Below are positions 8,147 through 17,680 of a stretch of 64,000 bases of DNA, one piece after another. The stretch is from assembly GCA_938016265.1 (NCBI GenBank), contig CALLWB010000002.1:106601-170600 (forward strand). Reading direction: 5' to 3'. Numbering within the stretch: position 1 is the stretch's first letter; every line of letters starts with the position of its first letter. The DNA comes from an uncultured Saprospiraceae bacterium. GTDB taxonomy: Bacteria > Bacteroidota > Bacteroidia > Chitinophagales > Saprospiraceae. Below the pieces are notes generated by a model. It was not told where the DNA came from and did no database searches. It was given only the letters and a program-made list of their open reading frames with translations. The translations under genes and the position numbers were made by a program.

Positions 8147-10072
8147 TTATTGCTTCACCACCTTTTTAACTTGCATACCATTTGCAGTTTCAAACTGGAC
8201 AAAATACACACCAGAAGGCAAATCATTCATATGAAAACGCAGAATGAAATTTCCACTGGCCAGTGTGTGCTCAAACAAGTTATTGACTAGCCTACCATTG
8301 ATATCCATTAAATTGATTTTTATTTTTCCAGCAGCTGAAAGCGCATAGTTGATCGTCACCAAGTCGGAAGTTGGATTAGGATAGGTAGACAGCAACAATA
8401 CATCATCTGGCACCTCCTCATTTCCAGTAGAAGTAAGTGGTGGAGCAGGAACTTCTTGAATTGCTTTTGGAGGAGCGGGAGTATTCGTAACGGTCAGAAA
8501 ATTAGCATTGACGTCTGAATACAATCCAGTAGTAAAGTTTTCAGGATTTCCTGGTACTCTGACATCATCTATATGATAGAAATCGCCTTGTACCTTAGTC
8601 GGTGTTACATCAAGCACGATGTAACCATGTTTTCTAAAATTGAAAAACTTGTTATGTGGATTTCCAGCAGGAAAAAGTCCTTCTAAAACCTGAGTCACAA
8701 TTGGTCCCAAAATTTCATCATAATTATCAGATGAAATACTTGGAGTTACAAACTCAACTGCTACCGAACCAGTCCCGGTGGCCGGATCATAAGTAGCCGG
8801 GTCGTCTGGTGTTTGTGTAATATCAAACCCCAGAGAAATATGCACATCTCCGGTCAAAAAGACTACGTTATCAATATTGTTGTCTTTGATATGATCGATA
8901 ATTGTATCTCTTCTTGTAGGATACCCATTCCAAACATCAAGAAATAAATCCCGCGCACCTGCCTGAACAGGCTCTACATTATCCAATAACAATGGCGCGA
9001 AGACAATCTGATTTCCTATAATTTTCCATGTCGTAGAGTTGTCAACCAGTTTACCTTTGAACCAGCTCATTTGATCAGGACCAAGCAGTACTCTGTTTGG
9101 ATCCAATCGATCAGGATCGTTGAAACTATCTACTTGAATAGATCTCGCGTGGTGCCGGGTATCCAACATCACTAAATCCATTAGATTGCCAAACTTTAGA
9201 TTTCTGTAAACGGTATTGGTGGCATTATCTCTTAAGGGTGCCCATTCAAAAAAGGCTTGGGTGGCCCAATTTTTTCTATCAGCATATGCCCCTTCAGTAA
9301 CAGGGTCATGGTTGCCTGCTCCATCTTTCCAGGAGTCGTTTGCTACTTCATGATCGTCCCAGATATGCACGAATGGGTGCTGACGCATGACCTCCTGAAG
9401 ATCTGCATCCAATCGATAATGAGAATAGCGGGTCCGGTAATCACTAATATCAAGAATCTCCGTATTTGGAACATGCGATCGCATCGTATCTCCATAATAA
9501 CCATAACCTCCCGTTTCGTATTCATAAATAAAATCCCCTAAATGCACAACTACATCAATGTCATTTCTTTTGGATAGTTCTCTGAAGGAAGTGAAATAGC
9601 CCGATTGATAGTTATTGCAAGAAACCACACCGATTTTTATGTGATCCACATTGGTAGACTGAAGGGTTTTGGTTCTTCCCATGATCGAAGTCTCTCCTAG
9701 TGCTGTAAATCTGTAATAATAAGTAGTCCCTGAAGCTAAGCCAGTGACATCTACCTTTGCAGTATAATCTTTAGTCATATCAGTATTTAACTGACCACTT
9801 TTTACAATATTTGCGAAGTCAATTGCGTCTGCTACCTCCCAGTTTACAGAAACTACCTGGTCTACAGGAGGAGTAACTCTCGTCCAAATAATAACTGCGT
9901 CATCTAACGGGTCCCCTGACGCCACTCCATGATAAAAGGGAGCCTGCATCACACTGAATGGTGCCGTCACTTCAGATGCTCGGTCACTAGTGTTAACAGA
10001 TACTCCATATTGACCGAACAAGGTCATTGGAAAAAGCGCGGCTAGCAATAAAAATATACGTGTAAATTTCAT
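8147..10072 (-). CDS. Secreted PhoD-like phosphatase with T9SS sorting domain
   Basis: 641-residue secreted phosphoesterase. A Sec signal peptide ends at TLFGQ (about residue 21). A PhoD N-terminal fibronectin-like domain follows (about 45-130; GVASGDPLDDAVIIWTRV). The metallophosphatase core has SCNNYQSGYF, HLGDFIYEYE, IWDDHEVANDSW and FLTGDVHIS, which supply the metal and substrate ligands in the PhoD family. Residues from about 562 form a T9SS type-A sorting domain (STYPNPTSDLVTINYAL, ending MQVKKVVKQ). It should be exported across the outer membrane and release phosphate from esters or diesters at the cell surface. It is divergent from the peroxidase gene, which carries the same kind of tail. 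A strong terminator follows it. Confidence 0.93.
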   Translation of the reverse strand: MKFTRIFLLLAALFPMTLFGQYGVSVNTSDRASEVTAPFSVMQAPFYHGVASGDPLDDAVIIWTRVTPPVDQVVSVNWEVADAIDFANIVKSGQLNTDMTKDYTAKVDVTGLASGTTYYYRFTALGETSIMGRTKTLQSTNVDHIKIGVVSCNNYQSGYFTSFRELSKRNDIDVVVHLGDFIYEYETGGYGYYGDTMRSHVPNTEILDISDYRTRYSHYRLDADLQEVMRQHPFVHIWDDHEVANDSWKDGAGNHDPVTEGAYADRKNWATQAFFEWAPLRDNATNTVYRNLKFGNLMDLVMLDTRHHARSIQVDSFNDPDRLDPNRVLLGPDQMSWFKGKLVDNSTTWKIIGNQIVFAPLLLDNVEPVQAGARDLFLDVWNGYPTRRDTIIDHIKDNNIDNVVFLTGDVHISLGFDITQTPDDPATYDPATGTGSVAVEFVTPSISSDNYDEILGPIVTQVLEGLFPAGNPHNKFFNFRKHGYIVLDVTPTKVQGDFYHIDDVRVPGNPENFTTGLYSDVNANFLTVTNTPAPPKAIQEVPAPPLTSTGNEEVPDDVLLLSTYPNPTSDLVTINYALSAAGKIKINLMDINGRLVNNLFEHTLASGNFILRFHMNDLPSGVYFVQFETANGMQVKKVVKQ

Positions 10073-10404
10073 TTAATAATTGTTTAGTTGAAAATAGTTT
10101 TAGAGAGCAACTTTACCTCTCAAAATAAGTTTTTTTGGAAGATTATTAAAGTAGATTCGGTAAATAGTGAAAATTGGGGGAGAGACAACTTCTATGAAGA
10201 CTACGACTATTCAATCTGTATTTCTATAGATAATATCTATTTATTGTTTTTTACATCTTTAACACAATATTAAACAAATAAATACACATACACACTAGTG
10301 TCAATTGTCAGATGCCCGACTCTTTGCTTTCCTAATTTTACCATGATTCTTATTCCTAACTTTGTTATCTTTGGAATAGAATTTAACATCCAATTTCAAT
10401 AACT
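10073..10404. other. 332-base divergent spacer
   Basis: Separates the starts of the phosphatase and peroxidase genes. It holds the peroxidase -7 element (10366-10373) and a perfect 10-base palindrome ACACTAGTGT at 10292-10301 that could be an operator. No gene is supported here. Confidence 0.5.
10366..10373 (+). promoter_or_regulatory. -7 promoter element (TATCTTTG)
   Basis: Perfect TAnnTTTG match 31 bases before the peroxidase start codon. No clear -33 element was seen. Confidence 0.6.
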
Positions 10405-12336
10405 ATGTGCAAACTTTACACCTTTATATTTACTACTCTTTTTTTAATTGGTTCTTCCTTTTCCTACGGTCAAACAAATCGAACGGTAGATGGATATGGG
10501 AACAATACTGCTAATCCTGAATGGGGAGCCGCAGTCTCTCCCTTCAATCGAATCACCGGAAACGGATATGGTGATGGTTACGCTTCTCCCGGAGGCACGA
10601 CAAGACCGAATCCAAGAACGATTAGTGTTGCCTTTGGCGCACAAACACAGTTTACACCAAACGAATTAGGGCTAAGTGATTATATTTGGGGATGGGGCCA
10701 ATTCATAGATCATGATGTCAATCTAAACGACGACCACCCTACCGAGTTTATTCCGATTGCAGTTCCTATTGGCGATCCTGAATTTGATCCCAACCTTACT
10801 GGCACGGTAGAAATCCCAATGAAACGATCTCTTTATGATCCCAATACAGGTAATGGCCCTGGAGATTTGAGAAAACACATAAATGAGATCACCGCCTTTA
10901 TAGATGGCTCCACCGTATACGGTAGTGATCAGGATCGAATTGACTGGCTAAGAAGCAACGTAGATGGAAAATTAAAAACCTCTGCAGGGAATTTATTGCC
11001 CTTTAACACCATCGATAATGAACAAACGAGTATGCATGATCCTGATGCACCTTTTATGATCGTGGATGGAATGACCTTCAGCGACGCCTTATATGTTGGT
11101 GGTGATGTACGGATCAATGAACATCCGGGATTGACTTGCTTCCACACCTTATTTGTAAGAGAACACAATCGTTTGTGTGATGAGATAAAAGCGGAAAATC
11201 CAGCTTGGAATGACGAGCAAATTTTCCAAAAAGCAAGAAAAATGGTAGGCGCTTATATTCAAGCGATTACTTTTGAAGAATGGTTGCCTGTAATGGGGTT
11301 TGTATTGCCCGATTATACTGGATATGACCCGACAATTAATCCAGGAATTTCTAATGTATTTTCTGCTGCAGGATATCGTTTTGGCCACACCATGATCAAT
11401 GGCCGCTTGGTAAGATTGGAAGAAGGTGGAGATACCTTAAACTTTGGAAGCCTTAACCTTCGAGATGGATTTTTTAATACAGAAATCATTGTAGATGAAG
11501 GGGGAATTGAACCTTTTTTTAGAGGCATGGCTTCTCAGGAACATCAATTTGTGGATACTAAGATCATGGATGATATCCGCAATTTTTTATTCGGACCTCC
11601 CGATGCGGGCGGATTGGATTTATTATCTATTAACATCAATAGAGCACGCGAAAGAGGTTTGATGGATTTCAATACAATCAGACAAGAAATTGGCTTACCT
11701 GCGTTGACTACTTTTGCGGATTTGACTTCTGATACAGATTTGCAGGCCACGTTCCAATCTGTGTATGGCTCTGTCGATGAAATTGATCCTTGGATCGGAT
11801 TTATGGCGGAAGACCATTTGCCGGGCACCATTCTAGGGCAAACGCTTTATGAATTGCTGATGCAACAATTTTTAAAATTGAGAGATGGGGATCGATTTTA
11901 CTATGAAAACGACCCGACCCTTACCCAAGCAGAATTGGATGTGATCAAGAACATCAAATTGTCCGACATCATAAAAAGGAATACAGATATTCAGGTGATC
12001 CAGGAAAATGTATTCATTGCACAACCAACCAATACGGTAGCGATAGAATTGATTCCATTCAAAAACATCCGCAATATGGAAATCAAAGCTTATCCAAACC
12101 CAGTCCAAAAATACTTCACCCTAACGATCAACGCCTTCGATATTGGCAGTGCAGAATTGTCCATTATCGACAATGCAGGTAAAGTGGCTCTTACTAAACA
12201 AGTGGCTCTTCAGAAAGGAAAAAATACGCTCGAGTTTGAGTTAGACGACCAACTAGCAAACGGTTTATATACCATCTTCTTGAAATCTGCCGATGACAAC
12301 ATCGGCCAATTGAAAATTATCAAGCTGAAAGAATAG
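10405..12336 (+). CDS. Secreted animal-type haem peroxidase with T9SS sorting domain
   Basis: 643-residue secreted protein. The signal peptide ends at SYGQ (about residue 22). The body matches the animal haem peroxidase (peroxidase-cyclooxygenase) family: WGQFIDHDVNLNDDHPTEF with the distal-side FIDHD, FIDGSTVYGSDQDR, HTLFVREHNRLCDEI, and GYRFGHTMINGRL with the likely proximal haem His. Such enzymes use hydrogen peroxide to oxidise halides or organic substrates. The C-terminal 80 residues are a T9SS sorting domain (IKAYPNPVQKYFTLTIN, ending GQLKIIKLKE), so the enzyme should act at the surface or outside the cell. A small membrane protein gene follows after 55 bases. The family call is firm; the physiological substrate is unknown. 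Confidence 0.94.
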   Translation: MCKLYTFIFTTLFLIGSSFSYGQTNRTVDGYGNNTANPEWGAAVSPFNRITGNGYGDGYASPGGTTRPNPRTISVAFGAQTQFTPNELGLSDYIWGWGQFIDHDVNLNDDHPTEFIPIAVPIGDPEFDPNLTGTVEIPMKRSLYDPNTGNGPGDLRKHINEITAFIDGSTVYGSDQDRIDWLRSNVDGKLKTSAGNLLPFNTIDNEQTSMHDPDAPFMIVDGMTFSDALYVGGDVRINEHPGLTCFHTLFVREHNRLCDEIKAENPAWNDEQIFQKARKMVGAYIQAITFEEWLPVMGFVLPDYTGYDPTINPGISNVFSAAGYRFGHTMINGRLVRLEEGGDTLNFGSLNLRDGFFNTEIIVDEGGIEPFFRGMASQEHQFVDTKIMDDIRNFLFGPPDAGGLDLLSININRARERGLMDFNTIRQEIGLPALTTFADLTSDTDLQATFQSVYGSVDEIDPWIGFMAEDHLPGTILGQTLYELLMQQFLKLRDGDRFYYENDPTLTQAELDVIKNIKLSDIIKRNTDIQVIQENVFIAQPTNTVAIELIPFKNIRNMEIKAYPNPVQKYFTLTINAFDIGSAELSIIDNAGKVALTKQVALQKGKNTLEFELDDQLANGLYTIFLKSADDNIGQLKIIKLKE

Positions 12337-12391
12337 TCTTTTCCTAATGGGAATAATGCGCAACACCATTTAAAACAGGCAAGCTCAAACT

Positions 12392-12823
12392 ATGGATACA
12401 AGCTTCAATTTCTGGCAAAAATGGTTGACGTATGCAAATGTGATGACATTATTTGTAGGAGTTCTTGTTGCCTTTTTTGGGAATAGTATTTTCTTTGAAA
12501 TGCACAATGGCTATACCAAAGAGTTGTTGTATCAAGGAAAGGATTTCCCACCTGAGTCCATGATCCTAAAAAACTGGTTGTTTGGTATTATCGGCGGCAC
12601 CATTGTCGGTTTTCATACCTTGATGATTTTTATTTCGGAAAATGCCTTCAAAAACAAAGAAAAATGGGCCTACCATGCACTCTGGTTAGGCCTACTTTCC
12701 TGGTTTATTATTGATTCAAGTGTGTCTTATTTTTATGGAGCCATTCACAACATCGTCCTAATCAATCTTGCAGCTTTGTTGTTGATTGGCCTTCCTTTGG
12801 TAATGACACGGAAGTATTTTTAA
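12392..12823 (+). CDS. Small four-helix integral membrane protein, unknown function
   Basis: 143-residue protein with four hydrophobic helices (about residues 14-36, 58-80, 92-114, 118-138) and short loops. I do not recognise a named family. It begins 55 bases after the peroxidase stop on the same strand with no terminator between, so co-transcription is possible. A hairpin at 12830-12855 lies directly after its stop. No conserved catalytic or transport residues are obvious. Confidence 0.75.
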   Translation: MDTSFNFWQKWLTYANVMTLFVGVLVAFFGNSIFFEMHNGYTKELLYQGKDFPPESMILKNWLFGIIGGTIVGFHTLMIFISENAFKNKEKWAYHALWLGLLSWFIIDSSVSYFYGAIHNIVLINLAALLLIGLPLVMTRKYF

Positions 12824-12829
12824 TAGTTC

Positions 12830-12855
12830 AATTTCTCTACCCCACTGTAGAGAAA
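12830..12855. terminator. hairpin between convergent genes
   Basis: Perfect 10-base inverted repeat ATTTCTCTAC / GTAGAGAAAT with a six-base loop, seven bases after the stop of the membrane protein gene and about 95 bases past the end of the convergent TonB receptor gene. The U-tract is weak on either strand, so terminator activity is inferred from position. Confidence 0.5.
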
Positions 12856-12950
12856 TATTCTGCCCCTGTAGCGGTTTATCAAACACTAACCTAGGCGATT
12901 GAATTTGCCGCCACGAGACACGATATTTTAAGGGATGAACTTGTAGTGGG

Positions 12951-15326
12951 TTAGAAATCAACCTGAAAACTAAGCACTGGTACAAAGCCGGACTGTTTCT
13001 TAAAAATAAAATCATTCAAGGTATAATCATAAATAATCTCCCGCTGATTTTCGTAGTTCACAATATTCTGTGTATCCAAAATCAAGGACCAGGCGTACTT
13101 TGGTTTGTCTTTCCGGTAAGCCATCTGTAAATCTACCCGCCAATGATCTCGCAATTTATTTTCAAATGGCCTAGCCTCATCTTCTACCAAATCACCCAAT
13201 ATTGCTGAAGCAGAAGAATCTCCAGGGGTATATCGCAGACCTCCGTTGTACAAATTCCTTAAACTGAACGTTATCGTGTTGTTTTTCTTCAGCGTAAACT
13301 CTTTGCCCATCATAAAACTGGAAGAATAGCGACCATCGTACCTTGTGCTAAAAGTCCCTAGTCCATCAATAGTGTAAGTAGACTGATATACGGAGCCTGC
13401 GAGCAAGAAAAACAGGTTATTACTCAAGTATTTTTCAAAGGTCATCTCCACCCCAATATTCCTTCCTTTTCCTTCACTTACCAGTTGTGCATTGTCGAAC
13501 TGTTTTCCGTAACCTTCCGGCACATTTAACATCCAAAAGGTACTTGTATTGCCAACTATCGGTACATTATACAAATGTTGATAATACACCTCTACATTGA
13601 AGTTAACGTTATTCTTAAACGATTGATCATAACCCAATATTAGGTGATGCGCCTTCAATAAATCCAGATTTCTATTGTCCGTCTGGAGATTTCCCATCAA
13701 GTCCGTTTTTTCGATAAAATAAGTTCCGACAGGAAGGGCTTGACTATGCATTCCATAGGCAAAGGTGAGGGAAGATCGCTCGGCAAGTTGATACCTCATA
13801 CCAAGTCTTGGCTCGACAGAAAATGTATTATTCAAAGCAAGAAACAAAGAATGTATACCTCCGGTAATGGTCAACTTATTTGATGGACGATAAAGTGTTT
13901 GGAAATAGTATTGAAATTGGAACGTACTCCCGTTTTCGTCGATATCCATTACAAAGGAGTCATCTGTAAAATTATGATAGCCGCGCTCCAAATCATAAAA
14001 TTGATTCCGAACAGATAAGCCAGTTTTGATGTTTAGTCTTGAGTTTATTTTTTTATTATAAAACGTTGTCAAGTCAACTCGACCATTTAGGTACTTTTCA
14101 TCCTCAATCACCCCACGATTTAGTGCAACATCTACAGAGTCCCGGTCCCAGGTAATATTATTTGCAGATACGGACAAAACAGTCTTCAGGTACGCATCGT
14201 TATTGAATAAACGCACCATAGAAAGTCCCCCTGTCCCCATATTGGAGTTAAAATCATACCTCGTTTGATGATCAAACAAAAACCAATCCACCTCCATTTC
14301 TGTTTCCTTGACTTCTTTACTCAGACCACCGATACCCCATACTTGAAATATCGTTTTATTCTCCTTACCGGGAAAATAAAAATTGAAAGAAAGATCTTGA
14401 AAGTTATTTGTTGTCCGCGCATCAACTACATGCAGACCCGCAGCATTTAAAATGCCAAGTGTGGAGTATCTGTAATTGAATAGATAAGAGCTCCTACCCT
14501 TCTGTATCGGGCCTTCTGTAGCGAAATCCAACCCTAGCAATCCTGCCTTGATCGTGTATTCCCTTTTATCGCGATTTCCTTTTCTAAATTTCATATCAAA
14601 CACACCAGAAAGTGCGTTACCGTATTCAGGAGCAAATGCGCCAGTTGAAAAATCCGAGTTACTCAACACACTGCTCGAAAAAGCAGATATTCCTCCTCCA
14701 GGTCCCCCTCGTCTGGCAAAGTGATTCGGGTTGTTGATTTCTACCCCTTCCAGGCGCCATCCTAGTCCTACCGGAGAATTGCTTCTTATTATTATATCAT
14801 TGTTATTGTCCTGCCCCTTTTGTACACCAGCAAAACTTAGCGCCATCCGAGAAGGGTCTGCAATACTTCCTGGGTACTTCTGTGCTTCTTCAACGGAAAA
14901 TGATCGAGAGCTGATCATATTCATTTCGTTGAGCGGTTTGTTGGTTTTCTTGGAGTTCGCATAAACGGTAGCGACTGAATCAGAAACCAAGTTTACCCCT
15001 TCTATTAGTTCGATATTGAGGACGAGTTCTTTTGCTGAATTGAGGATAATCCCTTTCGCAAAAAAAGGCGTGTATCCTAGATATTCGCAGACGATATCCA
15101 CTCTTCCAATAGGTACATTTTCTATCTTGAAACTCCCGTCTACTCCAGTGCTGGCTCCTTTTAGTGGATCGGTATTGGAGACATAAACAGTGGCTCCGAT
15201 CAAAGGGAATTGTGCATGTTTGTCGAGCACGTATCCCTTCACTGTCTGCGTGGGTGCTTCGCTTTGTGCAAATAAAACAAGGGTGCACGACAGCAAGCAT
15301 AAAAAAGTCATTAATGAATTTTTCAT
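12951..15326 (-). CDS. TonB-dependent receptor with N-terminal carboxypeptidase-regulatory-like domain
   Basis: 791-residue outer-membrane receptor. The signal peptide ends at LVLFAQ (about residue 21). A CarboxypepD_reg-like domain follows (about 28-112; VKGYVLDKHAQFPLIGATVYV). Next come a plug-like region (about 115-245, with DPSRMALSFAGVQKGQDN and IIIRSNSPVGLGWRLEGVEI) and a beta-barrel to the C-terminus, which ends in SFQVDF with the terminal Phe typical of outer-membrane barrels. Such receptors import ligands using TonB energy. No SusD partner is next to it, so it is not an obvious SusCD pair, and no binding-site motif indicates the ligand. It stands alone, convergent with the small membrane protein gene. 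Confidence 0.9.
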   Translation of the reverse strand: MKNSLMTFLCLLSCTLVLFAQSEAPTQTVKGYVLDKHAQFPLIGATVYVSNTDPLKGASTGVDGSFKIENVPIGRVDIVCEYLGYTPFFAKGIILNSAKELVLNIELIEGVNLVSDSVATVYANSKKTNKPLNEMNMISSRSFSVEEAQKYPGSIADPSRMALSFAGVQKGQDNNNDIIIRSNSPVGLGWRLEGVEINNPNHFARRGGPGGGISAFSSSVLSNSDFSTGAFAPEYGNALSGVFDMKFRKGNRDKREYTIKAGLLGLDFATEGPIQKGRSSYLFNYRYSTLGILNAAGLHVVDARTTNNFQDLSFNFYFPGKENKTIFQVWGIGGLSKEVKETEMEVDWFLFDHQTRYDFNSNMGTGGLSMVRLFNNDAYLKTVLSVSANNITWDRDSVDVALNRGVIEDEKYLNGRVDLTTFYNKKINSRLNIKTGLSVRNQFYDLERGYHNFTDDSFVMDIDENGSTFQFQYYFQTLYRPSNKLTITGGIHSLFLALNNTFSVEPRLGMRYQLAERSSLTFAYGMHSQALPVGTYFIEKTDLMGNLQTDNRNLDLLKAHHLILGYDQSFKNNVNFNVEVYYQHLYNVPIVGNTSTFWMLNVPEGYGKQFDNAQLVSEGKGRNIGVEMTFEKYLSNNLFFLLAGSVYQSTYTIDGLGTFSTRYDGRYSSSFMMGKEFTLKKNNTITFSLRNLYNGGLRYTPGDSSASAILGDLVEDEARPFENKLRDHWRVDLQMAYRKDKPKYAWSLILDTQNIVNYENQREIIYDYTLNDFIFKKQSGFVPVLSFQVDF

Positions 15327-15529
15327 TCTTAATCAATTTGTTAAAATAATAAAATTTAATGGAGCTATTGTAAATAATATGGAGATGAAGATTTGTTCTT
15401 CGGTGGTTGTTTCCCTTAATGACAACCTATTTTACATTAGCGTTTTGATTATTCTTACTGCAAATTTAGGAAAAATCTTTTAATATTCAGCCAAATACGT
15501 TTTCCTTTTTGATTTTTCCAATAACTGAA

Positions 15530-16777
15530 CTACCGTCTGTTGGATTTTCGTTTTTGATTATTCTTGCCACCACTACGCTTTCCAGAATAGCCTCCTCGTC
15601 CAGAATGACCTCTATTTTTTGAAGGATTGTATTCTGGGGATTCCCCAATTTCGGCTGGGGTATCAAGCTTGTGTACAGTTTGTTCGATGAGTCGTTCGAT
15701 GCTCTGAAATTTTCGTTGGTCCTTTTCATTAATGAAGGTGATCGCCACACCAGTAGAATCTGCGCGGGCAGTTCTACCAATTCTGTGAACATAATCCTCT
15801 GCATCATTCGGAATATCATAATTAATGACCAGGTTAATGTCTTTTATATCAATTCCTCGCGCCAGAATGTCTGTTGCGACTAAAATCTGCGTTTTTCTAG
15901 ACCGAAAATCAAGCAGCACTTGCTCTCTTTCGTGTTGGTCCAAATCCGAAGAAATACTTTTCACTGCAAATTTTCGTCGTGCTAGTGCGGAATAGATTTC
16001 TTTTACTCCTCGTTTGGTAGAGGAAAATACGATGATGCTTGGGTATTGCTTCTTCCCATCGATCAACGAGGTTATTAGTGCGACTTTATGTTTGTCATAA
16101 ACCATGTACGCTGCTTGCAATACACCTGCTGCTGGTTTGGAAAGTGCAAGACTAATTTGCTTAGGTTCTTTCTCCATCAACTCTTTGGCCAACTTCCTGA
16201 TATTAGTCGGCATGGTCGCAGAAAACATGAGGTTTTGTCTTTTCTTTGGCATCTCCTTTACAATCGACATGATGTCTTCGAAAAATCCCATATCCAGCAT
16301 TCTGTCTGCTTCATCGAGAATGAGGTGGACGGCTTTATCGAGTTTTACGTATCCAAGTTTGATGTGGGAGATCAATCGACCTGGGGTGGCGATAATGATG
16401 TCTGCTCCACGAGTCAGGGCTATTTTTTGCTGTTCCCAGGATTGGCTATCTCCTCCTCCATAAACGGGCAAGGAGCTAACGCCTGTGAAGTATCCAAGGC
16501 CTTCTACCTGTTGGTCAATCTGCAAAGCTAGCTCTCTAGTAGGTACAATGACGAGCGTGTTGACCGATTTTCGGTTTTCCGTTTGCATTATTTTATGAAT
16601 AACTGGCAACAAAAAAGCACCAGTTTTCCCTGTTCCTGTTTGTGCACAGGCAATCAGGTCTTCATTATCAAGAATCAATGGTATTGCCTGTTCCTGGATG
16701 GGTGTAGCATTTACAAATCCCATAGCGTCTAAACCATCAAGGAGATCGTAGTCAAAATCAAAGTCGTCGAATTTCAA
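15530..16777 (-). CDS. rhlE: DEAD-box RNA helicase, RhlE type
   Basis: 415-residue cytoplasmic ATP-dependent RNA helicase. All core motifs are present in order: Q motif (GFVNATPIQEQAIP), motif I AQTGTGKT, Ia PTRELALQ, TPGRL, motif II DEAD, motif III SAT, motif IV region IIVFSSTKRG, motif V ATDILARGIDI and motif VI HRIGRTAR. The C-terminal tail (from about residue 375) is rich in Arg, Gly and Lys, as in RhlE proteins, and probably binds RNA nonspecifically. RhlE helicases remodel RNA structure in ribosome assembly or RNA decay, often under cold stress. Assignment to the RhlE subgroup is by overall shape and tail. Confidence 0.92.
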   Translation of the reverse strand: MKFDDFDFDYDLLDGLDAMGFVNATPIQEQAIPLILDNEDLIACAQTGTGKTGAFLLPVIHKIMQTENRKSVNTLVIVPTRELALQIDQQVEGLGYFTGVSSLPVYGGGDSQSWEQQKIALTRGADIIIATPGRLISHIKLGYVKLDKAVHLILDEADRMLDMGFFEDIMSIVKEMPKKRQNLMFSATMPTNIRKLAKELMEKEPKQISLALSKPAAGVLQAAYMVYDKHKVALITSLIDGKKQYPSIIVFSSTKRGVKEIYSALARRKFAVKSISSDLDQHEREQVLLDFRSRKTQILVATDILARGIDIKDINLVINYDIPNDAEDYVHRIGRTARADSTGVAITFINEKDQRKFQSIERLIEQTVHKLDTPAEIGESPEYNPSKNRGHSGRGGYSGKRSGGKNNQKRKSNRR

Positions 16778-16915
16778 ATTTTTCTTTTTTTATAAGGAGT
16801 CAAAGTAAGCATAAAGGCTTGAATCGCCAAATATGAACACCAGTAGTTTAGAGATTATTTGACACCTGTTTACGAATGATCGTCAGGAATGTTATTTAAA
16901 AAGGAAATTATCGTG

Positions 16916-16923
16916 TATTTTTG
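16916..16923 (+). promoter_or_regulatory. -7 promoter element (TATTTTTG)
   Basis: TAnnTTTG match 26 bases before the FKBP start codon. Confidence 0.55.
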
Positions 16924-16949
16924 CACAAATCAATCACCAAATAATAAAC

Positions 16950-17405
16950 ATGAAATATTCAATTTTGTTTCTCGCTCTTGCTGTCCTAGTCGTTTTAGTT
17001 GCTTTCTCTTCTTGTAAAAAGGAAGATTTCAAGGTAATAGATGAAGAGCTCATCCAGGCATATATCTTAGAAAACAATTTAACCACTACGAAAACGACTG
17101 CCGGATTGCATTATGTCATCAATACTCCAGGAGCTGGCGGATCGCCCTCTGTCACTGCGACTGTTGACGTCGACTATTCTGGATATTTTATGGATGGGTT
17201 TGTTTTCGACTCTGGGAATGCCGTTGTTCTTAGCCTATCAAATGTTATTGCTGGCTGGCAAGAAGGTATTCCTAAACTTCAAAAGGGTGGCTCAGCAAAA
17301 TTGTTGATTCCCTCGCACCTCGCTTATGGAGCAAGAGGTTCGGGATCTGTTCCTCCAAATACCGTTATCATTTTTGATGTTGTTTTGAATAACTTTTCTA
17401 ATTAA
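16950..17405 (+). CDS. FKBP-type peptidyl-prolyl isomerase lipoprotein
   Basis: 151-residue lipoprotein. The signal peptide ends in a lipobox-like FSSC (Cys near residue 24). Residues about 55-150 form a single FKBP domain: VDVDYSGYFMDGFVFDSGN, then GWQEGIPKLQKGGSAKLLIP, AYGARGSGSVPPNT and a final IIFDVVL strand. FKBP domains catalyse cis-trans isomerisation of proline bonds. With a lipid anchor this one should help fold envelope proteins in the periplasm or at the outer membrane. It is monocistronic, divergent from rhlE, with its own -7 element. Confidence 0.92.
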   Translation: MKYSILFLALAVLVVLVAFSSCKKEDFKVIDEELIQAYILENNLTTTKTTAGLHYVINTPGAGGSPSVTATVDVDYSGYFMDGFVFDSGNAVVLSLSNVIAGWQEGIPKLQKGGSAKLLIPSHLAYGARGSGSVPPNTVIIFDVVLNNFSN

Positions 17406-17590
17406 TGACCACCTCTTAGTCAGTAGTAGGAATTTTTTGCAAATTTATTTTTTTTGCTTTTCGGGAACTATCCGCTTCTACTAAGTGTATTAAGACTATT
17501 CCATAACAATAAATACTAAACGCCATGCGTGTCCTAAATACATATCAATACTAAATTAACTCCTAACTAAAAGGATTCAAATAATATTGA

Positions 17591-17622
17591 AGCCCGATTC
17601 TAGTAAGGATCGGGCTTTTTTT
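17591..17622 (+). terminator. Rho-independent terminator
   Basis: Perfect eight-base stem AGCCCGAT (17591-17598) and ATCGGGCT (17609-17616) followed by a run of seven T. It lies about 190 bases past the FKBP stop and 60 bases before rtcB, so it either ends a long FKBP transcript or acts in the rtcB leader. Confidence 0.85.
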
Positions 17623-17680
17623 ATAAATGTATGGTTTCTGAAGAAGCGATCTTCCTAAAGAAATCAATGAACACAAAATC

